Source of the DNA: Lachnospiraceae bacterium | Lineage (GTDB): Bacteria; Bacillota; Clostridia; Lachnospirales; Lachnospiraceae | Assembly: GCA_017617395.1 (NCBI GenBank) | Contig: JAFZWG010000072.1 | Span: 1 to 64,000 of the forward strand | DNA length: 64,000 nt | Direction: 5' to 3' | Shown here: piece by piece, positions 11,120 through 19,381 of the stretch | Position numbering within the stretch: position 1 is the stretch's first letter | Layout of the letters: each line of letters opens with the position of its first letter | The notes under the pieces: model-generated | What the model was told of the DNA's origin: nothing | The model's input: only the letters and a program-made list of their open reading frames with translations | Databases searched by the model: none | Program-made: the position numbers and the translations under genes

Positions 11120-12493
11120 ATGGAGAATCATCTGCACAATCTGACGTTTGCGATCCACACGCTCGGATGCAAGGTAAATGCCTGCGAATCGGAGGCAATC
11201 CGGGAGCAGCTGCTTGCGTGCGGAGCCGTGGAGACGTCCTTTGACCGCGAGGCCGACATCTATGTCGTCAACACCTGCACGGTCACAAACATTGCGGACC
11301 GCAAGTCGCGTCAGATGCTGCACCGCGCGAAGGCACTGTCGCCCAACGCCGTCGTTCTGGCGACCGGCTGTTATGTGCAGGAGCATGCGAAAGATCACGC
11401 TGAGGATCCGTCGGTCGACGTGTTTGTCGCAAACCGCCGCAAGGGCGAGGTTGCGCAGGTGTTAAACGAGGTTGTGGGACGGCTTCATAACGGCGAGAGC
11501 GGGCCGTTCTTTTACACCGATGACCCGAAGGATCCGAAGGCGTTTGAGGACCTTCCGCCCGTGCACTCGGGCGAGCGCACGAGAGCATTCGTGAAGGTTC
11601 AGGACGGATGCAATCAATTCTGCACATATTGCATCATTCCGTTTGCACGCGGACGCATCTGTTCGAGGCCGCTTTGCTCCGTCATCACGGAGGTGAAGCA
11701 GCTGGCCGCGGAGGGCATCACGGAGGTCGTCATCAACGGAATTCACCTCTCCTCGTACGGACTTGAGGGAAAGAGCGCAGCGGAGCAGGTAGCGCTGCGG
11801 CCGAATGAGGGCGAACATCCTCTGCTGGAGCTTGTGCGAAACGTCAGTGAGGTCGAGGGCATTTCTCGAGTTCGCCTCGGTTCTCTGGAGCCTCGAATCC
11901 TCACGGAGGAGACGGTTGCAGGGCTTGCAAAGATCGACAAATTGTGTCCGCAGTTCCATTTGTCTCTCCAAAGCGGCTGCGATAAGACACTCGCGGCGAT
12001 GAAGAGGCGCTACACGACCGCGGAGTATGAGGAGGTTGTGCGGAGGCTTCGTGAGCATTTTCCGGATCCTGCGATCACAACGGATATCATCGTCGGATTT
12101 CCGCAGGAGAGCGAGGAGGATTTTGCGGAGTCGGTTTCGTATGTGCGAAAAATCGGTTTTGCACAGGTTCATGTGTTCCCGTTCTCGCGCAGAAAAGGCA
12201 CGGTTGCGGACCGGATGGACGGTCAGCTGACCGAGGCGGAGAAAAAGCGAAGAGCCGGCATTATGATCGCTGCGGCCGAGGAGTGCAAGAGGGCGTACCG
12301 CGAAAGACAGCTCGGCAAACCGGTTAACGTCCTGTTTGAGGAGACCGCCGTGATCGACGGGGAGGGATACTATGTCGGCTACAGCCGCGAGTATGTTCCG
12401 TATGCGGCAAAAAGCGACGACTGCCTCAGCAACCGTGAGCTTACGGTGACCGGGGTTTCGATGCTTTCCGACGGCACTGTGCTCGCACAATAA
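11120..12493 (+). CDS. mtaB: tRNA t6A37 methylthiotransferase MtaB
   Basis: 457-residue radical-SAM methylthiotransferase that converts t6A37 to ms2t6A37 in ANN-decoding tRNAs. The N-terminal UPF0004 domain holds three cluster ligands (HTLGCKVNACESEA, VVNTCTVTN, ATGCYVQEHA). The radical-SAM core has CNQFCTYCIIPFARG, and a TRAM-like end follows. The HTLGCKVN signature separates MtaB from MiaB and RimO. It is divergent from the HPr-like gene; its own promoter within 11045-11119 is not obvious. Confidence 0.94.
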   Translation: MENHLHNLTFAIHTLGCKVNACESEAIREQLLACGAVETSFDREADIYVVNTCTVTNIADRKSRQMLHRAKALSPNAVVLATGCYVQEHAKDHAEDPSVDVFVANRRKGEVAQVLNEVVGRLHNGESGPFFYTDDPKDPKAFEDLPPVHSGERTRAFVKVQDGCNQFCTYCIIPFARGRICSRPLCSVITEVKQLAAEGITEVVINGIHLSSYGLEGKSAAEQVALRPNEGEHPLLELVRNVSEVEGISRVRLGSLEPRILTEETVAGLAKIDKLCPQFHLSLQSGCDKTLAAMKRRYTTAEYEEVVRRLREHFPDPAITTDIIVGFPQESEEDFAESVSYVRKIGFAQVHVFPFSRRKGTVADRMDGQLTEAEKKRRAGIMIAAAEECKRAYRERQLGKPVNVLFEETAVIDGEGYYVGYSREYVPYAAKSDDCLSNRELTVTGVSMLSDGTVLAQ

Positions 12494-12497
12494 AGTA

Positions 12498-12526
12498 TTG
12501 CTATTTGGCCGTATTTGGAGTATTAT
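12498..12526 (+). promoter_or_regulatory. Sigma-A-type promoter of ireB-ruvX-DUF1292
   Basis: TTGCTA at 12498-12503, 17-base spacer, TATTAT at 12521-12526, starting just after the mtaB stop. A GC-rich leader of about 90 bases follows, with several short inverted repeats before the ireB ribosome site. Confidence 0.7.
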
Positions 12527-12623
12527 AGAGTGTGTATGTTTAGAAAATGTCAACCGGCGGGCCCGGCCCGATTCGGTGCGCGCAATGCACGGCGCGAATG
12601 TTAGAGGAGTGAGGTGATTTTTC

Positions 12624-12878
12624 ATGAGCAGCAACACGGTACATTTTACGTCCCCGGAGCATTCCAATGAGCGGATCCACGAGGTCCTGGATCTGGTTTA
12701 CATGGCGCTTCGCGAGAAGGGCTACAACCCGACGGCACAGATTGTCGGATATCTGATGAGCGGGGATCCCACGTATATCACGAGTCACATGAATGCGAGA
12801 AGCGCGATCGCCAAGGTGGAGCGTGACGAGATCATCGAGGAGCTCGTGAAGATCTACATCAGCAACATCGAAGTATGA
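12624..12878 (+). CDS. ireB: IreB family regulatory phosphoprotein
   Basis: 84 residues, full length for the family (formerly UPF0297/DUF965). The conserved core [13 protein letters not shown] is present, as is the helical [10 protein letters not shown]. In Enterococcus, IreB is phosphorylated by the Ser/Thr kinase IreK and modulates cephalosporin resistance. The start follows GAGGTGATTTTTC. It heads the ireB-ruvX-DUF1292 trio conserved through Firmicutes. Confidence 0.93.
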   Translation: MSSNTVHFTSPEHSNERIHEVLDLVYMALREKGYNPTAQIVGYLMSGDPTYITSHMNARSAIAKVERDEIIEELVKIYISNIEV

Positions 12879-12911
12879 AAAGCGGAGAAGCGGTGAAGAC
12901 CGCGGGTTTTT

Positions 12912-13397
12912 ATGGACGAATTACATTTGCTCGGCCTTGATTTCGGGGCCGCTACGGTCGGTGTGGCCGGAAGTGACGGGCTGTTTCTGACGGCGCAGCC
13001 GTTGGAGGTCATCCGCAGAAAGCACGAGTCGAAGCTGCGGCAGACGTATGCCCGGATTGAGGAGATTGCGGCTGAGCGCGGCGTGAACGCGCTTGTGATC
13101 GGCTATCCGAAGAAGCTTGACAACACCGTCGGAGAACGGGCGGAGAAGACGGAGGCATTTGCGGCAGACCTGGAGAGACGCACGGGGCTGCCGGTTGTTT
13201 TGTGGGATGAGCGATTGACGACGGTGGAGGCAAACCGCGCCCTGGAGTTTGCGGGCGTTGCGAGAAGCACGAAGGAGGCTGTGATCGACAAGCTGGCCGC
13301 GGTTGTGATTCTGCAGTCGTACATGGATTTTCTGGGGAATCATCCGGAGGAGAAGGAAGCGCTTCTCTCGAAGATCCGGGTGAGCCAACTGGGGTGA
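12912..13397 (+). CDS. ruvX: Holliday junction resolvase-like RuvX (YqgF)
   Basis: 161-residue RNase H-fold protein. [17 protein letters not shown] carries the first catalytic Asp, VIGYPKKLD the second motif, and DERLTTVEA with a later [14 protein letters not shown] complete the site. The family has been linked to 16S rRNA 5' maturation and to recombination; the in vivo role here cannot be told from sequence. It follows ireB by 33 bases. At about 160 residues it is slightly longer than the typical 140. Confidence 0.92.
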   Translation: MDELHLLGLDFGAATVGVAGSDGLFLTAQPLEVIRRKHESKLRQTYARIEEIAAERGVNALVIGYPKKLDNTVGERAEKTEAFAADLERRTGLPVVLWDERLTTVEANRALEFAGVARSTKEAVIDKLAAVVILQSYMDFLGNHPEEKEALLSKIRVSQLG

Positions 13398-13409
13398 AAG
13401 GAACAACGA

Positions 13410-13688
13410 ATGAAAGAAGAATTACAAGATACAAATTCAACGATCTACTTCGAGGACGAGGAGGGAACCCGGATTCCTTTTGAGGTGATCGCACAGACAA
13501 CATCGGAGGGACGCGAGTTTCTGCTCGTTCAGGACCCGGAAGAGGGTCTTGCGTACATCATGGAGGCGTGCGCCTCGGTGGACGATACGGTCACGTACCG
13601 CGTGGTCGAGGACGACGATGAGATTCGCGAGCTGGGCGAGCTGTTCGCCGAGATCCTTGAGGATGTTGACTTTGAATACGAGTCGTAA
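13410..13688 (+). CDS. DUF1292 domain protein (YrzB-like)
   Basis: 92-residue very acidic protein. It opens with TIYFEDEEGTRIPFEVI and contains a typical EGLAYIMEACA segment, both characteristic of DUF1292. The function of the family is unknown. It is the third gene of the conserved ireB-ruvX-DUF1292 trio (yrzL-yrrK-yrzB in Bacillus) and lies 12 bases after ruvX and 12 before RNase J. Confidence 0.9.
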   Translation: MKEELQDTNSTIYFEDEEGTRIPFEVIAQTTSEGREFLLVQDPEEGLAYIMEACASVDDTVTYRVVEDDDEIRELGELFAEILEDVDFEYES

Positions 13689-13700
13689 AGAAAGGATTGT

Positions 13701-15374
13701 ATGAGCTCGAAAACGAGAAAAAAGAAAGAATTGAAGATTATTCCCCTTGGCGGTCTGGAGCGCGTCGGTATGAACATCACCGCGTTCTGCTACGGGGAGG
13801 ATATTATTGTCGTGGATTGCGGTCTGGCGTTTCCCAACGATGACATGCTGGGAATCGACCTCGTAATTCCGGACGTCACATTTTTGAAAGAGCATCGCGA
13901 CCAGGTGAGAGCATTTTTCATCACGCACGGTCACGAGGACCACATCGGCGCGCTGCCGTATGTGCTTCGCGAGATTCCGGTGCCGGTGTACGGCACGCAG
14001 CTGACGCTCGCGATCATCAAGAACAAACTTGAGGAGTCGACTCAGGAGGTCGAGGTTCCGCTCGAGGTCGTCGATTACGGTGACGTCATCACCTGCGGCG
14101 ACTTTTCGGTCGAGTACATTCGCACGAACCACAGTATCGCAGGTTCGAGCGCACTTGCAATCACCTCGCCTGCGGGCACAGTGATTCACACCGGCGACTT
14201 CAAGATTGATTTTACGCCGGTTTACGGCGATACGATCGATCTGCAGCGCCTCGGCGTTCTGGGTTCGAAGGGCGTGCTTGCCCTGTTGTGTGACTCGACG
14301 AACGCGCTTAAGCCCGGCATGACGATGTCGGAGCGCACGGTCGGCAAGACTTTTGACAACATTTTTGCGGACAACGTGAACCACAGAATTATCGTGGCGA
14401 CGTTCGCGTCGAACGTCGACCGCATTCAGCAGATCATCAACTGTGCCGTCAAATACGGCCGCAAGGTTGCCATCGACGGCCGCAGCATGGTGAATATCGT
14501 AAATGTCGCGGTGGAGCTTGGGTACATCCGCATGCCGGAGAACCTGTTGATTCCGCTCGAAGAGATCGGCAAATACCCCTCGGAGCAGATCGTGTTGATC
14601 ATGACCGGAAGCCAGGGCGAGCCGATGGCGGCGCTGTCGCGTGTTGCGCAGTGTGCTCACAAGAAGATCTCCGTGTTCCCGGGCGATGTGGTCATCATCA
14701 GTTCGACCCCGATTCCCGGAAACGAGAAGAGTGTGTTTAAGCTGATCAACGATCTGTCCGTTCTGGGCGCGCACGTCATCTTCCAGGATACGCATGTGTC
14801 CGGCCACGCCTGTCAGGACGAGATCCGTTTCCTGTACAGCCTGATCCGTCCGAAGTACGCGATCCCGATGCACGGCGAGTTCCGCCACCGCATCGCGCAG
14901 AGAAACCTCTGCCTTGACCTCGGTTGGGACAAGGAGCACGTAATCATCTTAAAGTCGGGCGATGTGTTGTCGCTTACGAACAAGTCTGCGGAGATTGTCG
15001 ATACGGTTCCTGCGAGAGGCATTCTTGTCGACGGCCTCGGAATCGGCGATGTCGGAAACATCGTGCTTCGCGACCGCCAGTATCTCTCGGAGAACGGCAT
15101 CTTCATCGTTTCCGTGTGCCTCGACACGCAGGAGATGCGTTTCGTGAGTGCGCCGGAGATCGTGACGAAGGGCTTTGTGTACATCAAGGATGCCGAGGAT
15201 ATGATCAATCGTGCCGGCGAGATCGTCGAGGAGTGCATGGCAAGCTTCGAGGACAGCCGCAGCCGCGATATTAACCGCCTCAAAGCTGAGATTCGCAACG
15301 CCTTGAGCGAATTTATCTGGCGGGAACTTCGCCGCCGTCCGATGATCCTGCCGATCATCACGGAGGCAATGTAA
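13701..15374 (+). CDS. rnj: Ribonuclease J
   Basis: 557-residue metallo-beta-lactamase/beta-CASP ribonuclease with 5'-3' exonuclease and endonuclease activity, a main mRNA-decay enzyme in Firmicutes. The zinc motif HGHEDH is at residues 76-81, the beta-CASP region includes LCDSTNA and FASNVDRIQQI, and the C-terminal domain is complete. N-terminal LKIIPLGGLERVGMN is the standard opening. Only one RNase J is in the window, so J1 and J2 cannot be distinguished. In many Lachnospiraceae it sits after the DUF1292 gene, as here. Confidence 0.95.
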   Translation: MSSKTRKKKELKIIPLGGLERVGMNITAFCYGEDIIVVDCGLAFPNDDMLGIDLVIPDVTFLKEHRDQVRAFFITHGHEDHIGALPYVLREIPVPVYGTQLTLAIIKNKLEESTQEVEVPLEVVDYGDVITCGDFSVEYIRTNHSIAGSSALAITSPAGTVIHTGDFKIDFTPVYGDTIDLQRLGVLGSKGVLALLCDSTNALKPGMTMSERTVGKTFDNIFADNVNHRIIVATFASNVDRIQQIINCAVKYGRKVAIDGRSMVNIVNVAVELGYIRMPENLLIPLEEIGKYPSEQIVLIMTGSQGEPMAALSRVAQCAHKKISVFPGDVVIISSTPIPGNEKSVFKLINDLSVLGAHVIFQDTHVSGHACQDEIRFLYSLIRPKYAIPMHGEFRHRIAQRNLCLDLGWDKEHVIILKSGDVLSLTNKSAEIVDTVPARGILVDGLGIGDVGNIVLRDRQYLSENGIFIVSVCLDTQEMRFVSAPEIVTKGFVYIKDAEDMINRAGEIVEECMASFEDSRSRDINRLKAEIRNALSEFIWRELRRRPMILPIITEAM

Positions 15375-15404
15375 GTCACGCGGGAAGCGTGCGGGGAGGA
15401 AGTT

Positions 15405-15836
15405 ATGAGCAAAAAGAAGAAAAATTCCATGATGAGCAATCTCGTCATCTCGCTTTCAACGGACGTGACACGCTTAATCATCGATGTTTTGTTTTACATC
15501 CTGGTTGCGTTTCTGATTGTCCGCGTCAGCCTGTATGCCAAGGATTTCTGCTATCAGCTGTTCGGAAATGTGACGATGGCCGACTATGAGCACGGCGTCG
15601 AGAAGGAGATCTTCATCGAGGCCGGCGACTCGACCCGAGACATCGCAAAGCGACTCGAGCGCGAGGGCCTGATCGTCAACGAATTGTCGTTCTACGTCAA
15701 GGTTAAGATCAACAAGTACAACATTCTGCCCGGTACGTACAAGCTGCGCACGAGCATGAATTACAACGAAATACTGGATGTCATATCCGTTTCCACCGAG
15801 AAGTTTGATGACGAGGAGGAACTTGATGATGAGTGA
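15405..15836 (+). CDS. MltG-like (YceG) membrane protein without the catalytic domain
   Basis: 143 residues. A cytoplasmic basic stretch is followed by a membrane helix (about 22-42, IIDVLFYILVAFLIVRVSLY). The extracytoplasmic part, IEAGDSTRDIAKRLEREGLI and VKINKYNILPGTYKLRTSMNYNEIL, matches the LysM-like subdomain of the septal lytic transglycosylase MltG. The protein stops where the catalytic domain with its essential Glu would begin. Position supports homology: the Bacillus order yrrL(mltG)-yrrM-yrrN/O is kept here. It cannot cleave glycan by the MltG mechanism; a scaffold or inhibitor role is only a guess. It overlaps the next gene by 11 bases. Confidence 0.8.
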   Translation: MSKKKKNSMMSNLVISLSTDVTRLIIDVLFYILVAFLIVRVSLYAKDFCYQLFGNVTMADYEHGVEKEIFIEAGDSTRDIAKRLEREGLIVNELSFYVKVKINKYNILPGTYKLRTSMNYNEILDVISVSTEKFDDEEELDDE

Positions 15837-16506
15837 TTCTCTGCTTGCTTCACCGCGAATTGCAGATTATGTGAGTTCACTCGTGCCGGATTTGCCGGAT
15901 CGTTTGTCAAAAATGGAAAGCAGAGCAAAGCAGGAGGAAGTTCCTATCATTCGCAAAGAAGCACAGGGACTTCTTCGCTTTTTGTTGCGGTGGAAACGCC
16001 CGAAGAGCATCTTAGAGATCGGTGCCGCAATCGGATTTTCCGCGTCGTTTATGGCTTATTGTACGGATTTTTCCGTGCCGATCACCACGATCGAAAAAGT
16101 GCCTGCGCGCATCGAGGCGGTGCGAAAGCTCCTCTCGGAGGAGGCTGACCTCGCGTCGTGTATTACTCTGGCGGAGGGCGATGCGGCCGATGTTTTAAAG
16201 CAATTGGCCGATGCGGGCAGACAGTTTGACTTTATCTTCTTAGACGCTGCGAAGGCGCAGTATCCGGCGTATCTGCCGAGCATTTTGGCAATGCTTCCCG
16301 CGGGAGGCGTGCTTGTGACGGACAATGTCCTGCAGGACGGCACGCTTGCGGAATCGAAGTTCACGGTCCCCAGAAGAGACCGCACGATCCACCTTCGCAT
16401 GCGAGAATACGTGCAGGAGCTGTATGCAAACGAAACGTTGGACACCATTCTGTTGCCGGTCGGTGACGGGATGACCGTAAGCCGTCGATTGGGCGGGGAG
16501 GTATGA
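15826..16506 (+). CDS. trmR: O-methyltransferase, probable tRNA 5-hydroxyuridine methyltransferase TrmR
   Basis: 226-residue class I SAM methyltransferase of the catechol-O-methyltransferase-like family. The SAM loop is ILEIGAAIGFSASFM, and FDFIFLDAAKAQYPAY plus LVTDNVLQDG carry the metal-binding acids. Bacillus YrrM (TrmR) methylates 5-hydroxyuridine at tRNA position 34, and the next gene here resembles the U32 family that makes that hydroxyuridine. I infer the same function from this linkage. GAGGAGGA at 15813-15820 supports the ATG at 15826 (an in-frame ATG at 15829 is also possible). Confidence 0.82.
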   Translation: MMSDSLLASPRIADYVSSLVPDLPDRLSKMESRAKQEEVPIIRKEAQGLLRFLLRWKRPKSILEIGAAIGFSASFMAYCTDFSVPITTIEKVPARIEAVRKLLSEEADLASCITLAEGDAADVLKQLADAGRQFDFIFLDAAKAQYPAYLPSILAMLPAGGVLVTDNVLQDGTLAESKFTVPRRDRTIHLRMREYVQELYANETLDTILLPVGDGMTVSRRLGGEV

Positions 16507-16507
16507 G

Positions 16508-17725
16508 ATGACCGAATTGTTGATCCCTGCGGGATCGCTTCCCCTTGTGAAAACCGCGGTTCGCTACGGCGCCGACGCCGTGTATGTCGGCGGCGAGCTG
16601 TACGGATTGCGCGCAAAAGCGAAGAACTTAACGCCCGAGGATATGGCGGAGGCGGTTGCGTTCTGCCATGAAAACTGCCGCAAGCTGTTTGTTACGGCGA
16701 ACATTACGGCGCACAACCGGGACCTTGCGGGAGTGCGGAAGTATTTTACGGAGTTAAATGAAATCGGGCCCGATGCGGTGATCATCTCGGACCCCGGTGT
16801 TTTTACGATCGCGAAGGAGACGCTTCGAGCGGAGATCGCGATCCACATCAGCACGCAGGCGAACAACGTCAACGCCGAAACGTTTAAGTTCTGGTACCGC
16901 CAGGGCGCGTCGCGCGTTGTGTGCGGGCGAGAATTGTCGCTTGCGGAGATCGCGGAGATCCGAAGCGAGTTGACGGATGATCAGGAGATTGAGGCGTTTA
17001 TACACGGTGCGATGTGCATTTCGTACTCGGGGCGGTGCCTGTTGTCGAACTTCTTAACGGGGCGTGATGCCAACCTCGGCGCCTGCACGCATCCCTGCCG
17101 TTGGCAGTATGCGATTGTTGAGGAGAAGCGGCCCGGGGAATACTTTCCGGTTGAGGAAAATGAGCGCGGCACCTACATCATGAACTCGAAGGACCTCTGC
17201 ATGATCGAGCATATTCCGGAGCTTCTTGCGGCCGGAATCGACAGTTTCAAGGTCGAGGGACGCATGAAGCATGCGCTTTACGTGGCGACCGTGACGAGGG
17301 CGTACCGCAGAGCGATCGATGCTGCGAAACGGGATCTCGATGAGTACCGTGCGATGCTGCCGGAGCTCGTGCGCGAGATTGCGACATGCGAAAGCAGAGA
17401 GACGACGACCGGATTTTTCTTCGGAAGACCGGGGTCGGAAGCGATGTCGTACACCGGAGACGGCGGTGCGGAGCCGTCCGTATACTACGGAACCGTCGAG
17501 CGCGTGTGCGATGACGGCTATTGCGAGTTTACGCAGAAGAACAAGTTTTGTGTCGGCGATACCGTCACATTTTTAAAGCCGGACGGAAGCAATGTGCAGA
17601 CCGAGGTTCTGTCATTGCAGGATGAGGACGGAAGCGAGATGTCGTCATGCCCGCATCCGAGCCGGATGGTCCGCATGAAGACGACGATTCTCCCCGAAAT
17701 CGGGGATGTAATGCGCGGCGAGTGA
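16508..17725 (+). CDS. trhP: Peptidase U32 family protein, probable tRNA hydroxylation protein TrhP
   Basis: 405 residues. The opening LLIPAGSLPLVKTAVRYGADAVYVGG and the signature EAFIHGAMCISYSGRCLLSNFLTGRDAN-like stretch (about residues 161-189, with conserved Cys residues) define the U32 family. YegQ/TrhP members hydroxylate U34 of tRNA using prephenate-derived chemistry rather than acting as peptidases. Adjacency to a TrmR-like methyltransferase (start 2 bases past its stop) points to joint synthesis of 5-methoxyuridine. A C-terminal beta-barrel domain follows from about 310. Confidence 0.88.
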   Translation: MTELLIPAGSLPLVKTAVRYGADAVYVGGELYGLRAKAKNLTPEDMAEAVAFCHENCRKLFVTANITAHNRDLAGVRKYFTELNEIGPDAVIISDPGVFTIAKETLRAEIAIHISTQANNVNAETFKFWYRQGASRVVCGRELSLAEIAEIRSELTDDQEIEAFIHGAMCISYSGRCLLSNFLTGRDANLGACTHPCRWQYAIVEEKRPGEYFPVEENERGTYIMNSKDLCMIEHIPELLAAGIDSFKVEGRMKHALYVATVTRAYRRAIDAAKRDLDEYRAMLPELVREIATCESRETTTGFFFGRPGSEAMSYTGDGGAEPSVYYGTVERVCDDGYCEFTQKNKFCVGDTVTFLKPDGSNVQTEVLSLQDEDGSEMSSCPHPSRMVRMKTTILPEIGDVMRGE

Positions 17726-17742
17726 CCGCGCGAAAGGACAGT

Positions 17743-18492
17743 ATGAAGCTTCGCAAGGGATACAGGCAGACGATTGTTGCATGCATCGCGCTTTTGATGG
17801 CGGCGGTGTTTGCTTCGTGTACCCCTGCGGACAACAATAGGTCGGACAATATAACAACCTCGCCGCAGGTGACGGCGACACCGACTCCGGTGTTCCGCGA
17901 CTCGGTGGACAAGAATGTGCGGGCGAAGGCCGTCGAGATGGTTCCGACATTCCTGGGCGAGCGCGACGAGGTATGGGAGCTCGCGAAGGAGTATCCGATC
18001 GAGAAGATCCGCTTTGAAAAAGACGATGCCGAGACGAATACCGCCGGCTGGTTTCGCTTTCTCTGGCAGGAGGATGCGGTGTACGTGCTTGTGCACGTGA
18101 CCGACGACACGCCGGATACGGACGCGGAGTCGGTGTTTGACCGGGACTGCGTGTTCGTCTACATCAACGAGGACGGGCGCAAGAACCTGCGCTATACGGT
18201 CGGGGATGCATTTTACGCGGTTGACCGGGACGGCAAGGGCTTTCTTGGTCGCGGCGGCACGGAAAATGCATTTTACACATGCGCGTACCCCGATGAGACC
18301 GGCGAGGGCTACTACGCGCAGTTCCGGATTCCGCTTCTTTCGGTGACGGGGCGGTACGACCGCGAGATCGGCTTTGACGTGTGCATCAACAACGCGGCCG
18401 AGGGCGCGCTTGTGCAGTCAATTCAATGGGCGGACACGAGCTGCTACACGGAAGTGACGATGACGGGCGTAGGAACCGTCCGGATGGATTAG
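17743..18492 (+). CDS. Lipoprotein with CBM9-like carbohydrate-binding domain (first of tandem pair)
   Basis: 249 residues. A signal peptide (KLRKGYRQTIVACIALLMAA) ends in a lipobox VFASC, so C27 should be lipidated and the protein anchored outside the membrane. A short Thr/Pro/Asp-rich linker follows. From about residue 55 the sequence has the beta-sandwich pattern of CBM9/DOMON-like sugar-binding modules (WFRFLWQEDAVYVLVHVTDDTP, DRDCVFVYINEDGRKN, IGFDVCINNA). No catalytic domain is attached. Start at the ATG 17743 behind GAAAGGA. Ligand unknown. The next gene is a paralogue of the same architecture. Confidence 0.72.
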   Translation: MKLRKGYRQTIVACIALLMAAVFASCTPADNNRSDNITTSPQVTATPTPVFRDSVDKNVRAKAVEMVPTFLGERDEVWELAKEYPIEKIRFEKDDAETNTAGWFRFLWQEDAVYVLVHVTDDTPDTDAESVFDRDCVFVYINEDGRKNLRYTVGDAFYAVDRDGKGFLGRGGTENAFYTCAYPDETGEGYYAQFRIPLLSVTGRYDREIGFDVCINNAAEGALVQSIQWADTSCYTEVTMTGVGTVRMD

Positions 18493-18520
18493 TTTTGTGA
18501 ATTTGCAAGGAGGGCGTGCG

Positions 18521-19357
18521 ATGAAGTTTCGCCGATACAATCGAATCGTGTCGTTGCTTGTCGCAGTCATCCTTTTGGCGGGGCTGACGACGGCGCTTAA
18601 GGGCGCCCTGGCTAAGCCGATGAAGAACCGGACGGACGATATTTACAACGATGCAAGAGACAATACTCCGACACCGACGCCTACGAAGAAGCCGGGCAAG
18701 AAGGATGATGTGCCCGAGGAGAAGTCGTACGAGCGCTACGAACGGATCGTCGTGAAGGATCCGGACAGCGCGGTGTTCTCGTTTAAGTCCGACCAGGTCG
18801 CAGGAGCTTCCCGGCTTACCGGACTTCGCATCGACGGCGAGGCGGAGCGCTTCTGGGAACTCGGCAAGGAGTATAAGCTCAACAATTATGTGTTCGGAAC
18901 GGAGGAGGAATCGGCAACGTTTCGCGCCATCTGCGACGATGACCGTCTCTATCTGTTCATTACGGTCATGGACAACACTGTGAATCTGTCGGGAGATGTG
19001 CCCACGAGAAAGGACGGCGTCGAGATCTTTCTAAACGAGAACGGACGCCGCGAGCCGTTCTATGGGGAAGGAGATTCGCATTACTTTGTACTGCGGGACG
19101 GAACGTGTGTCTGCGGCAACGGCGCGGACGGCGACCGGATCGATTACGCGGTCGCGGAGATCAAGGGCGGCTACTGCATCGAGCTTTCGCTTGCGTGGAG
19201 CATGCCGATCAACCGCAGAAGTTTTGAAATCGGATTTGATATCCGCGTCAACGACTCCCGCACGCCGGGGTCGCGCGACGGAATTCTGGCATGGAGCGAC
19301 ACCACGCTGCACACGCACGAGGATTTGTCGAAGGTGGGGATCCTTTTGCTCCGCTAA
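18521..19357 (+). CDS. Exported protein with CBM9-like domain (second of tandem pair)
   Basis: 278 residues. The N-terminus is a basic stretch and one hydrophobic segment (IVSLLVAVILLAGLTTAL), giving a signal peptide or membrane anchor with no lipobox Cys. A Thr-Pro/Lys linker follows (TPTPTKKPGKK). The C-terminal 180 residues are CBM9-like: GLRIDGEAERFWELGKEY, ATFRAICDDDRLYLFITVMDNTV, KDGVEIFLNENGRREP, IGFDIRVND. The same elements in the same order occur in the preceding lipoprotein, so the two arose by duplication. Start at 18521 behind AAGGAGGG. Function unknown. Confidence 0.7.
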   Translation: MKFRRYNRIVSLLVAVILLAGLTTALKGALAKPMKNRTDDIYNDARDNTPTPTPTKKPGKKDDVPEEKSYERYERIVVKDPDSAVFSFKSDQVAGASRLTGLRIDGEAERFWELGKEYKLNNYVFGTEEESATFRAICDDDRLYLFITVMDNTVNLSGDVPTRKDGVEIFLNENGRREPFYGEGDSHYFVLRDGTCVCGNGADGDRIDYAVAEIKGGYCIELSLAWSMPINRRSFEIGFDIRVNDSRTPGSRDGILAWSDTTLHTHEDLSKVGILLLR

Positions 19358-19381
19358 GGGAGTGAAAATCGGGAGGAAGGT

